64,000 nt of DNA, taken from Reichenbachiella sp. 5M10 (lineage in GTDB: Bacteria; Bacteroidota; Bacteroidia; Cytophagales; Cyclobacteriaceae). The DNA lies in contig NZ_MDGR01000007.1 in the NCBI RefSeq assembly GCF_002742335.1, forward strand, positions 1,926,501-1,990,500, written 5' to 3'. Within the stretch, counting starts at the first letter, position 1, and each line of letters begins with the position of its first letter. Made by a program: the position numbers and the translations under genes. Under the pieces are notes generated by a model. It was not told where the DNA came from. It did no database searches and saw nothing but the letters and a program-made list of their open reading frames with translations. This document shows positions 10,492 through 18,748 of this stretch, in pieces.

Positions 10492-11040
10492 ATGAAAAAA
10501 TCAAACTTACTGTCACTCGCCTCTGCCTTGTTAGTCATTTTCTGCTTTGGCTGTGAAGGCCCTGAAGGACCAGCCGGACAAGATGGCGAAAACGGGTTAA
10601 ATGGTGATGAAGGCTATGTCTTTGAATATGATTTGAGTTTTTCTGCTCCAGAGTACAGCGCGTTGCTAGAGCTGCCGAATGACTTCACAATGCTGGATTC
10701 GGATGTAATGGTGGTATACTTACTTTGGGAAGTGACAAATGATGGTACGGAAATCTGGCGCGCCCTTCCACAGACTTTGTACTTCGACGATGGTATCCTA
10801 AGCTACAACTATGACTATACCAAGTACGATGCAGAGTTGTTCCTCGACGGCACGGTCAATTTGGACAATCTCGGAGCAAACCTGACCGACAACTGGATCG
10901 CGCGAGTAGTGGTCCTACCTGCACAGTTCGTCAATGCACGTTCGAGAGTAGACTACAGCGATTATGACCAAGTGGTAGACTACTTTGGTCTTCAGGTTTC
11001 TCAAGTGACCAGCCCGGATTATCCAAGTAGACCTGAATAG
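10492..11040 (+). CDS. Lipoprotein with a short collagen-like Gly-x-y segment
   Basis: This 182-residue protein has a lipoprotein signal (residues 1-21, lipobox FCFGC). Directly after the lipidated Cys comes a run of Gly-x-y triplets (GPEGPAGQDGENGLNGDEG), then about 140 residues of predicted beta-rich sequence with many Tyr and Asp. It is expected to be anchored in an outer or inner membrane leaflet facing the periplasm or outside. Collagen-like linkers of this kind are common in Bacteroidota lipoproteins. No enzymatic motif is visible. It lies between the dehydrogenase and an AraC regulator on the same strand. Confidence 0.8.
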   Translation: MKKSNLLSLASALLVIFCFGCEGPEGPAGQDGENGLNGDEGYVFEYDLSFSAPEYSALLELPNDFTMLDSDVMVVYLLWEVTNDGTEIWRALPQTLYFDDGILSYNYDYTKYDAELFLDGTVNLDNLGANLTDNWIARVVVLPAQFVNARSRVDYSDYDQVVDYFGLQVSQVTSPDYPSRPE

Positions 11041-11122
11041 TCTACATGAGAATGAGTCGTAATACTTCATTTGATAACAATAGGATAAAAGGCGAATAAC
11101 GGCTAAAGGACATCTTTGTAAA

Positions 11123-12196
11123 ATGGAAATTTTAACTTCTATCGCCGTTTTTCAAGTAGTCATATCCATTTTATTACTTGTCTTTCACGACAATAAAAAC
11201 TCCTTTGACCGGATACTTATCTATTTTCTTGTCCTGATGGGCTTCCATTTGGCTACCAAGTTTTTCATACTCCTCATTCTACAAAACGAATATGTATTCG
11301 ACCAACTGGCAAGTAGTTTTGGTTTTGCTTACGGTCCTTTCCTCCTACTAGCTACCAAACTATTGACGAATAGAAAAATCCGAAGGTATGAAGCCTTGAT
11401 TCATTTTACTCCATTTTGTGTCATCTCACTTCTCTACCTACTAGCAGTGGTAGGTTCTATGGGGCTGATAGGTAGTGGCGCGTTGGTGATGTACTACAAA
11501 CAATACATCGCTTACCTCGAGCTGCCCTCCTTCATTCTTTACAACGGCTACAGCCTCTATCTGCTGTCTTCATTCCAGACTAGCGATCGCCTGATGAAAA
11601 TGCAAAAGAATCTGCTGCAAATGATCAATATTCTATTGATACTGGTAGTAGTACTAGGCTTCCCATTGTACTATTTCAGCTCACTACACGATGTAGATAA
11701 TCAACTCAACATTCGACTCATTCCTTATACACTATTTGTCATGATCGCCTTTTTGATCCTCCAATACAAACTTCGAAGTGCAAGTGTACGTACACAAACT
11801 ACGAATGAAACCAAGGAGAAATACGAAAAATCAGGCCTCCAGGAAACTGATTTGAAACTCTATCAAGAGAAACTCGACTACTACATTCTACATCAAAAGC
11901 CCTACCTCAACTCAGAACTCACCCTACTCGACCTCTCCAGTCAGCTCGATATACCACGGCACCACCTCACACAGTTGCTCAATAGCTACTACCAGCGCAA
12001 CTTCTACCACTTCATCAACGAGCACCGCATCACCGAGGCAATCCGCCTACTCGAAAACAATCAATCCAAAGGCAACTTGCTAAGTCTGGCCTATGAAGTT
12101 GGTTTTCATTCTAAATCAACCTTCAATACTTACTTTAAGAAAGTCACAGGTACCACCCCCTCTCAGTACCGAAAGAACCTAATCCCTACCAACTGA
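11123..12196 (+). CDS. Membrane-bound AraC-family transcriptional regulator
   Basis: This 357-residue protein has an N-terminal half with about six or seven hydrophobic helices (residues 1-215) and a C-terminal AraC-type double HTH (about 245-350) ending with the family pattern AYEVGFHSKSTFNTYFK...TGTTPSQYRK. Proteins with this layout in Bacteroidota are membrane-tethered regulators with unknown ligands. Its stop is about 200 bases before a TonB receptor gene, and the periodic TTAAC element lies in that gap. It could regulate the receptor, which would make the repeats its operator instead of a Pho box. Confidence 0.88.
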   Translation: MEILTSIAVFQVVISILLLVFHDNKNSFDRILIYFLVLMGFHLATKFFILLILQNEYVFDQLASSFGFAYGPFLLLATKLLTNRKIRRYEALIHFTPFCVISLLYLLAVVGSMGLIGSGALVMYYKQYIAYLELPSFILYNGYSLYLLSSFQTSDRLMKMQKNLLQMINILLILVVVLGFPLYYFSSLHDVDNQLNIRLIPYTLFVMIAFLILQYKLRSASVRTQTTNETKEKYEKSGLQETDLKLYQEKLDYYILHQKPYLNSELTLLDLSSQLDIPRHHLTQLLNSYYQRNFYHFINEHRITEAIRLLENNQSKGNLLSLAYEVGFHSKSTFNTYFKKVTGTTPSQYRKNLIPTN

Positions 12197-12211
12197 GCAC
12201 AAGAACGGGAA

Positions 12212-12239
12212 CTTAACATAAGCTTAACCAATCGTTAAA
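12212..12239 (+). promoter_or_regulatory. TTAAC direct repeats with 11-base period (Pho-box-like)
   Basis: TTAAC occurs at 12213-12217 and 12224-12228, and TTAAA at 12235-12239, exactly 11 bases apart, about 160 bases before the TonB receptor ATG. The second unit, CTTAACCA, fits the 8-base tandem unit (PyTTAAPyPyT/A with 3-base spacers) described for cyanobacterial PhoB-type sites. The other two units fit less well. The downstream phosphatase gene makes phosphate control plausible. Confidence 0.45.
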
Positions 12240-12399
12240 AGCAACCATAAATTCGTTAAACTACACATTGTTAGCAATTTATGAATTCTTTCTTGACCGT
12301 GCCGTGCGAGATGTACATTCAAAAGTTGTTGCCAAACGGGAAAGACCTTTTGGACTTTCAGTTCACTTTGATTTGCCCAAAATCAAAAATAACTGAATA

Positions 12400-15306
12400 A
12401 TGAATCAAAGAAATTTTACAATTAAACTCGCGTCCGTGATCGCACTGGTACTGCTATGTATCAGCCTTCGTCCCGTACATGCTCAACAGAATGCCTCGCT
12501 AGTCGGCGTGGTACAAGATGAGCTCAGTGGTTTGCCAGGTGTCAATGTCAGAGTGAAGGACCAAAATTCCAAAGGTGCCATTACTGATCTAGCTGGCAAG
12601 TTTAGATTGACCAACCTCCCTACAGGCAAAAGCACCTTGGTACTCTCCTTCATTGGTTATGAAAATCATGAAGTAGAAGTTGACCTCACAGCTGGAGAAA
12701 CCAAGGACCTCGGTGAAGTGAATATGAAAGTACTTGTCACTGAGCTAGACGATGTAGTCGTCAAAGGCACCTACTTCCCGTCACAGCAACGAGCACTCAA
12801 TATCAAAAAACAATCTCCAGGTATCATGGAAGTAATGGCCGCCGATGCGATCGGCAAGCTACCAGATAGAAACGCCGCAGAAGCCGTACAGCGTATCCAA
12901 GGAGTATCTATCGAGAGAGATCAAGGTGAAGGACGCTATGCGCTCGTACGTGGTACGCCTGCGGAGTGGAACTCCACCCTCATCAACGGTGACCGTCTAC
13001 CTGCCTCAGACGGTACATCTGACAACTCTATGGGTACGCGTAGTGTTCCTTTGGATATCTTCCCTAGTGACATGATCGAGTATGTACAGCTCTCCAAAGC
13101 CATCACACCCGACATGGAAGGAGATGCCATCGGCGGATCAATCAATTTCATTACCCGCACTGCACCGCAAAATAAAACGTTCAACGTGAGCTTGGGGGGT
13201 GGGTACAACGGTCAAGCCGAAAAACCCATGTACAGCGCATCCATGCTCTACGGAGACCGCATCGGCAAGTTTGGTTTCATGGTATCTGCTGCCTACTGGA
13301 ACAGAAACTGGGGATCTGACAACTACGAGGTAGAATACAACTTCTCCTCTCCTGACCCAAAAGAGCAATTTGCAGTAGACAACTTACAGTTGAGAGACTA
13401 TATGGGACAACGAACCACTCTTGGTTTGAATGTAGGATTGGAATATGAGTTTAACACCAATCACAGAATCTTCGCTCGAGGTGTATACAGTGACTTCACA
13501 GACAACGAAATCGCTAGACAGCACAACTTCTATTTCCTAGAAAACATGGCAGAAGTCATGACCCGAAACGGCAAGTTCACTATCCAACTGAGTGGCGGAG
13601 AGGTAGGTGGAGAACACAACCTTGGCAATGGCTGGTCACTCGACTGGAAAGCATCCACATACCTCAACGACATGAGTACTGATGACCCCAAGTCTCTCCC
13701 CAAGGACGAGCGAGGATACCCTATGGCATTCTTTCAGCAAAGAGGCGTGGTATTCGACGATTTGGTCGATGGCTACAAATACCTCCAAGTAGATGATCCG
13801 TCCGGCGATCCAGAAGATGACATTCAACCTGATATGCAAGGAAGTCTGGACCCACAGCAACTAGTATTGAGCCAATTGCTCTCCTATGGAATCGGCAGTA
13901 GAGAGCAAGATGTCTCTGGACAATTGGATATAGGTAAGAAAATCAACGAAAAGTTGACCCTCACAGCTGGAGGGAAATACAAACACAAAACCAGAGAAGG
14001 AGGAACTCCTTTAACTATTTGGATTCCCGGCGCCTTTCTAGGTATACCGAATTCGCCTGCTCCTGCAACATTGGCCGACCTACAAACTGAGTCGTTTCCA
14101 GAAAATGGAGGCTTCTTGCAAGAAATAGGTTCGCCCTATGAAGACATACTGATCGATCAAATCACGACCAAACAGCTCAGAGAACTCTATACAGACGATG
14201 TACTCAACCAATACGGCATGTATAAGATCTCACGCGGAGAAGATAGCCCAGATGCAGCGACAGGATTCTACACAGGCAAAGAAAGTGTCGTAGCTGCCTA
14301 TATCATGGGAGAGTACAGTATCTCAGACCAACTGATGCTCATCGGAGGGGTACGAAATGAGAGTACAACGGTGGACTACAAAGGAAAGCAAGTCACCACC
14401 ACATTAGACGCGAATGGTGACGAGGTATCGATCATCCAAGATGTCGAAAACCACAAGACGACCAATGCACTACTCCCAATGCTCCACATCAAGTACTCAC
14501 CACAGGAAAATCTCAACATCCGTGCGGCCTATACGAGAACTTTTGCAAGGCCCAACTTCAGTGATTTGAATCCAGGTGAAGTAAGAAACGATCAAACAAG
14601 AACAATCACCAAAGGAAATGTGGACCTCAACCCTACCTACTCCAACAACCTAGACCTGATGGCTGAGTACTTTTTTCAAGATGTAGGATTGCTCTCTGGT
14701 GGAGTGTTTTACAAGCAGATCACCGATGTAATTTTCAAGGATCAATCCATCCTCAACATCAGTGGACAAAACTATCAGGTCATCGAGCCAAAGAACCTAG
14801 AATCTGCGTGGTTGGCAGGGTTCGAAGTAGGAATCTCCAAGCGTATGAGCTTTTTGCCTGGCGCATTGAATGGCTTTGGAGTGGAAGCAAACTATACATA
14901 CACTCGATCAGAACTTGAAGTACCTCGCTACGAAGAGCAAGGCGGACAGGTGGTCACGTTGATGGACAAACAGAGCTTGCCTCGTCAGCCAAAGAACATC
15001 TTCAATGCGTCGGTGTACTATGAGAAATATGGATTGATGGTGCGTGTAGCAGCCAACTTCAAGGGCAAATACATCGACATCATTCGTCAAGAGGCGGGAC
15101 CAGAAAACTACAGATGGTATGACAAAAACCTAACAGTCGATTTGTCTGCGGCTTATAGTATCACCAAGTCCCTCCGATTTTTCTTAGAGCTCAACAACTT
15201 GACCAATGCTCCACTAAGATACTACCACGGGGTAAGTGAGCGACCAGAGCAGGTCGAATATTATTCCGTCAGAGGTCAGGCTGGGTTACGGTTCAACCTC
15301 TTCTAA
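12400..15306 (+). CDS. TonB-dependent outer-membrane receptor upstream of a phosphatase
   Basis: This 968-residue protein has a signal peptide (1-29, ending VHAQ), a carboxypeptidase-regulatory-like domain (about 33-110), a plug (about 135-255, KLPDRNAAEAVQRIQGVS and ERDQGEGRYALVRG) and a 22-strand-type beta-barrel ending in an aromatic residue (RFNLF). The plug signature matches the large TonB-receptor family TIGR01782 (Caulobacter/Xanthomonas type). It imports a ligand across the outer membrane using TonB energy. The lipoprotein phosphatase 73 bases downstream, and possible Pho-like repeats upstream, suggest a phosphorylated compound or phosphate ester as ligand, but this is inference. No SusD partner is present. 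Confidence 0.92.
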   Translation: MNQRNFTIKLASVIALVLLCISLRPVHAQQNASLVGVVQDELSGLPGVNVRVKDQNSKGAITDLAGKFRLTNLPTGKSTLVLSFIGYENHEVEVDLTAGETKDLGEVNMKVLVTELDDVVVKGTYFPSQQRALNIKKQSPGIMEVMAADAIGKLPDRNAAEAVQRIQGVSIERDQGEGRYALVRGTPAEWNSTLINGDRLPASDGTSDNSMGTRSVPLDIFPSDMIEYVQLSKAITPDMEGDAIGGSINFITRTAPQNKTFNVSLGGGYNGQAEKPMYSASMLYGDRIGKFGFMVSAAYWNRNWGSDNYEVEYNFSSPDPKEQFAVDNLQLRDYMGQRTTLGLNVGLEYEFNTNHRIFARGVYSDFTDNEIARQHNFYFLENMAEVMTRNGKFTIQLSGGEVGGEHNLGNGWSLDWKASTYLNDMSTDDPKSLPKDERGYPMAFFQQRGVVFDDLVDGYKYLQVDDPSGDPEDDIQPDMQGSLDPQQLVLSQLLSYGIGSREQDVSGQLDIGKKINEKLTLTAGGKYKHKTREGGTPLTIWIPGAFLGIPNSPAPATLADLQTESFPENGGFLQEIGSPYEDILIDQITTKQLRELYTDDVLNQYGMYKISRGEDSPDAATGFYTGKESVVAAYIMGEYSISDQLMLIGGVRNESTTVDYKGKQVTTTLDANGDEVSIIQDVENHKTTNALLPMLHIKYSPQENLNIRAAYTRTFARPNFSDLNPGEVRNDQTRTITKGNVDLNPTYSNNLDLMAEYFFQDVGLLSGGVFYKQITDVIFKDQSILNISGQNYQVIEPKNLESAWLAGFEVGISKRMSFLPGALNGFGVEANYTYTRSELEVPRYEEQGGQVVTLMDKQSLPRQPKNIFNASVYYEKYGLMVRVAANFKGKYIDIIRQEAGPENYRWYDKNLTVDLSAAYSITKSLRFFLELNNLTNAPLRYYHGVSERPEQVEYYSVRGQAGLRFNLF

Positions 15307-15324
15307 TACCTCTTTTATTTTATT

Positions 15325-15359
15325 CATCTCGGGCCACTTTACAACAGTGGCCCGAGATG
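15325..15359 (+). terminator. Perfect 14-base hairpin between receptor and phosphatase genes
   Basis: The arms CATCTCGGGCCACT (15325-15338) and AGTGGCCCGAGATG (15346-15359) pair perfectly around a 7-base loop, 19 bases after the receptor stop and 20 bases before the phosphatase ATG. There is no T-run on the plus strand but a T-rich run precedes it. It may be a partial terminator, or an mRNA-stabilising element that sets a lower phosphatase level. Confidence 0.65.
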
Positions 15360-15378
15360 TCATTCCAAAGATTACAAC

Positions 15379-16464
15379 ATGAAAAACATAGCAATAACAA
15401 CACTCCTATGCGGTATGATGACCGCTTGTGGGAAATACGATGCAGAACAAAAGCCTGCCTATGAACTGACCGAGCCTGTCACCATCCAAACTGACCAAAA
15501 CTCTGCTGAGTACATAGTCCAAATCCATCAACCCGGACAATGGACGCTCTATCACGGCACAAGTCCACAGCTAATCAATTGGCAATCTCCTATCACGACG
15601 ATCGATAGTCACAAACAAAAGACCTACTTCATTCCCAAACAACCCAACAGAAGTTTCTTCGCTCTGATCAATACGGAGCAGGACACCATCCTGGCTAGCA
15701 ACCGCGAATTGATCCTTGACGAAGCAGTAAATTTCCGTGATTTAGGCGGCATTCCTACCAAGACAGGACAACTCACCCAATGGGGGAAAATCTACCGCTC
15801 GGCTGAGCTCAAGGACTTGTCCACAGATGATTTGCAACAAATTCGTGAGATACAACTCAAAACCATCGTGGACCTTCGTACAAACGGAGAAATAGAAAAT
15901 GCTCCTGACACCTACCCTCAAGATGTAGACATCCAATGGAAGCATTTGGGCTTAGGTAGTTCGCTAGATGACAAACAAATGGATTCCTTGAAACAGATCA
16001 TGAAAGATGCTACGCCCGAAAACTTCAACGGAGACAGCTTCATGGAAGACGCTAACCGTGGGTTTGTAGACTCATCAGCAGAGATCAAGAGTATATTTGA
16101 TATCCTATTGCAAAATGAAGGTCCCCTGCTCTTTCATTGTACAGCTGGCAAAGACCGTACGGGCTTCACCAGTGCAATGATATTGTCTGCACTAGGGGTA
16201 GAAAAAGACGTCATCATGCAAGAATACCTGCTAAGCAACTACTACCGCCATGAGCACAACGAAGCGACTGTTGAAAAGGCCGCAAAGTATTTTGGGATCA
16301 ACCAAGAGGTACTGAGGCAGCTCATGGGCGTCAAAGCACAATACCTAGAAGCTGCTTTTGTAAAGATAGAAACAGAATACGGTGACGTGAATAGATACCT
16401 CTCTGATGAAGTCGGACTCACTACTGACAACATCAATCAGCTGAAAAGCATGTACTTGCAGTAA
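15379..16464 (+). CDS. Lipoprotein dual-specificity/tyrosine phosphatase (MptpB-like)
   Basis: This 361-residue protein has a lipoprotein signal (lipobox MTAC, Cys17). An N-terminal beta-rich domain (about 30-115) precedes a phosphatase domain of the Y_phosphatase3 family, with the N-terminal motif NFRDLGG and the P-loop HCTAGKDRTG (nucleophile Cys254, Arg260). Members of this family hydrolyse phosphotyrosine, phosphoserine and phosphoinositides. Lipidation places the enzyme outside the inner membrane, where a signalling role is less likely than release of phosphate from organic esters. It is the second gene after the TonB receptor and probably works with it. Confidence 0.88.
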   Translation: MKNIAITTLLCGMMTACGKYDAEQKPAYELTEPVTIQTDQNSAEYIVQIHQPGQWTLYHGTSPQLINWQSPITTIDSHKQKTYFIPKQPNRSFFALINTEQDTILASNRELILDEAVNFRDLGGIPTKTGQLTQWGKIYRSAELKDLSTDDLQQIREIQLKTIVDLRTNGEIENAPDTYPQDVDIQWKHLGLGSSLDDKQMDSLKQIMKDATPENFNGDSFMEDANRGFVDSSAEIKSIFDILLQNEGPLLFHCTAGKDRTGFTSAMILSALGVEKDVIMQEYLLSNYYRHEHNEATVEKAAKYFGINQEVLRQLMGVKAQYLEAAFVKIETEYGDVNRYLSDEVGLTTDNINQLKSMYLQ

Positions 16465-16512
16465 CAAGAAGAGCCTCGTATTGTCGGACAATTGATTTTC
16501 CTTTCAACCCTA

Positions 16513-16547
16513 AAACCATCAAGAACAATAAGTGTTTTTGATGGTTT
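16513..16547 (+). terminator. Strong bidirectional terminator after the phosphatase gene
   Basis: A 15-base stem (16513-16527 with 16533-16547; one G-T pair) closes a 5-base loop, 48 bases past the phosphatase stop. It is followed by a pyrimidine-rich tract. It lies between convergent genes, so it can serve both strands. Confidence 0.75.
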
Positions 16548-16564
16548 CCTCTTTGCCAACCATC

Positions 16565-16825
16565 CTAATGCTCCAAATGGATTCTAGATTCAGAGTATAA
16601 ATCGTAGACTGCTACCAGAGATTCATTGCCTGTCGAGTGCTCATAAACTTCGTAATGAAGGATTGATTCACGTTGTTCGACATAGACTGGCTGATAATTC
16701 GCCTCCCGCTCATCCCACACGACCAAGAGGTAGCTGTAAGGAATTTTACTTTCTCGCCCTTTCTCCAACCAGGATTCAAACAGAGACTCATCGAGGGCTT
16801 TGGGGTAATACGAACTATCAAACAT
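16565..16825 (-). CDS. Small hypothetical protein
   Basis: This is an 86-residue protein read from the ATG at 16825; a TTG six codons further upstream (16843) is a possible alternative start. The product is acidic and rich in Tyr, Glu and Ser (for example SYLLVVWDERE, QPVYVEQRES). It has no signal peptide, membrane helix or motif that I recognise. It was chosen over an overlapping minus-strand frame at 16612-16866 because its composition is that of a soluble globular protein, while the other frame is Cys- and Ser-rich and disordered. Confidence 0.55.
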   Translation of the reverse strand: MFDSSYYPKALDESLFESWLEKGRESKIPYSYLLVVWDEREANYQPVYVEQRESILHYEVYEHSTGNESLVAVYDLYSESRIHLEH

Positions 16826-16947
16826 AGTGATGGGTTTGTGCAATCAGAAAATTGGGCAATAGACATGAAGCCATTGCCAAAACAAAGCTAGCCCATACTC
16901 TCCATATGCTCAGTACGAGATGACTAAACATCAAATTTGAGATAAAA

Positions 16948-16971
16948 AAAGGCACCCATACAGGTGCCTTT
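16948..16971 (-). terminator. Rho-independent terminator of the choice-of-anchor gene
   Basis: The arms AAAGGCACC (16948-16956) and GGTGCCTTT (16963-16971) flank a 6-base loop. On the minus strand the stem is followed by a run of Ts (16944-16950), 25 bases past the stop at 16996. Confidence 0.85.
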
Positions 16972-16995
16972 CTTACTATTATAAACTAATTACTA

Positions 16996-18576
16996 TTACA
17001 TAAACAACTCAGGAGCATAAGCCCAGATCGTACCATCGTCTTCACAAGACACGATCAACAAGCTTTGTCCTGTCGGGCTATCCTCTGCAGAGATGAACAC
17101 CAGTCCTTCTGGAGCATCACCAGTCTTGAGGATGGAAAGTAGTTCAGGGCTAGACGGAGTGGATACATCGTATACTGCGACTGCATCTACTCTCTCCAAG
17201 CCGATGAACGCCACGGTCTTCCCATTGACTTCTCCCACTACGACACCTTCTGGCTCTACACCCTTGTCGTCGCTGCGGCTGTCATCATATAGACCTGCAG
17301 CAACTACTGCTTTCTCCAGTTCATCACCAGAATCAGCTACCAAGTTGCCTTGAGCATCCCAGATAGAAAAAGAGCGCGCACCGTAAGTATACAGTTTTTC
17401 ATACAATCCGTCACCGTCAGCATCTCCATCAGTTACCATCACTTTCCATCTACCAAATGCCTCATCCTCTTGGATGTCGTCGGCATTGGTAAATACACTT
17501 GGATCTAGATCCAATTTCTTCAGTCTTTCTTCGTCCAAGTATGACAAGCACCCGTCATCCTCATCATAGTCTCCATTGTTTGCTTCACAAGTCACCTCAT
17601 CTGCATCATAGAAGTATTCTCTACCGTCTCCTTCGTTGGCAGAGATCACATACGTTTCTCCATTCACCTCGAATGCAGCGATACCGTCAGGCATGTATAT
17701 ACCGAAGATGTTGGCAGGCACGTCTACAAATTCGATTTCATCCTCTACTTCATCGCTAGGATCCACTTGTACGCCATCGGAGGCATAGTCTTTTAGGCCC
17801 AAAGCTTTAAGATCAGTGATGGTTTGGCTTTCCAAGTCAATAATCGCCAACCCGTTATTTTCTTGCAAAGCGACATAGGCTGTCTTCGAATCAGGTGATA
17901 CTGCGATGTATTCAGGCTCTACGTCATGGGCTAGGTCTGCATTGGGCCCAGACACTCTGAACCCCTCTGCTTCCAAAGTCGCTTCTTGGTCGTTGAAACC
18001 GGTAAAATCAAGCGTCGTAGCAGAAAAACCGTCGACGGTCACGATCGTAACAGAACCGATAGGATCGGTTTGGTAGTCACCGCTAGGCTCTCCTTCGTTG
18101 GCAGAGAGGATGTACTTGTGATCTGGTGAGAAAGTCACCATGTCGGGCAAAGCACCTGCAGTGATCACTGCTGCTTCTGAGAGGTCAGAGAGATTGAACA
18201 CGACGATACTCCCGTTCTCCTGTTTGTTGTTAGCCTCTATCGCTGCTGCCAGATATTTCCCCCCTACCGCGACACTGTTGACTCCTGCTCCATAGGCAGT
18301 GATGCTAACGGTGCCTGTTTTGGACATGGCTGCTGGGTTGGATAGGTCGATCACGTCGATACGGCTCTCACCATCATTGTTGACGACAAACAATTGTTGG
18401 GTAGAGGGATCATAAGCGGAGATCTCTGCAGCAGTCTCACCACCGATGGAGATATGGCTCACTTCAGAAAAAGTCGATGCGTTTTCGTTTGGAGCATCAA
18501 ATCCGTTGTCTTCATCACATGACGAGAAAGCTGCCGCAAGGCCAAGTAAACTTGCTGCTGTAAATAGGTGTTTCAT
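16996..18576 (-). CDS. Choice-of-anchor I family beta-propeller lipoprotein
   Basis: This 526-residue protein is read from the ATG at 18576, which starts a lipoprotein signal (MKHLFTAASLLGLAAAFSSC); an upstream in-frame ATG at 18618 would add 14 residues and spoil the signal. The mature part has repeated propeller blades (patterns FVVNNDGESRIDVIDL, SPDHKYILSANEGEP, SPDSKTAYVALQENNGLAIID) and an acidic, Ca-binding-like stretch near residues 290-410 (DGDADGDGLYEK). This is the family often annotated 'choice-of-anchor I' or alkaline-phosphatase-associated. Its biochemical function is not known. A TonB receptor gene lies 172 bases upstream on the same strand. Confidence 0.85.
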   Translation of the reverse strand: MKHLFTAASLLGLAAAFSSCDEDNGFDAPNENASTFSEVSHISIGGETAAEISAYDPSTQQLFVVNNDGESRIDVIDLSNPAAMSKTGTVSITAYGAGVNSVAVGGKYLAAAIEANNKQENGSIVVFNLSDLSEAAVITAGALPDMVTFSPDHKYILSANEGEPSGDYQTDPIGSVTIVTVDGFSATTLDFTGFNDQEATLEAEGFRVSGPNADLAHDVEPEYIAVSPDSKTAYVALQENNGLAIIDLESQTITDLKALGLKDYASDGVQVDPSDEVEDEIEFVDVPANIFGIYMPDGIAAFEVNGETYVISANEGDGREYFYDADEVTCEANNGDYDEDDGCLSYLDEERLKKLDLDPSVFTNADDIQEDEAFGRWKVMVTDGDADGDGLYEKLYTYGARSFSIWDAQGNLVADSGDELEKAVVAAGLYDDSRSDDKGVEPEGVVVGEVNGKTVAFIGLERVDAVAVYDVSTPSSPELLSILKTGDAPEGLVFISAEDSPTGQSLLIVSCEDDGTIWAYAPELFM

Positions 18577-18748
18577 TTGTTTTGTTCGATTTAAATTGAA
18601 AAACAAAACTAGAGGCACAGCGTTGACTCAGGATTACGCCAGTTTTATTTAAACACTAGCAATCCCTACTCCGCATCCTACAGCGATAACAAACAAATAA
18701 CTCAAAATACAATCGATGGCACAGGTCTAAGTCTTAACTTATAAGCAA

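Noticed and set aside
16612-16866. Alternative small minus-strand frame overlapping the hypothetical gene
   Set aside because: Its composition is Cys/Ser-rich and low-complexity; the chosen frame looks more like a folded protein, though neither is proven.
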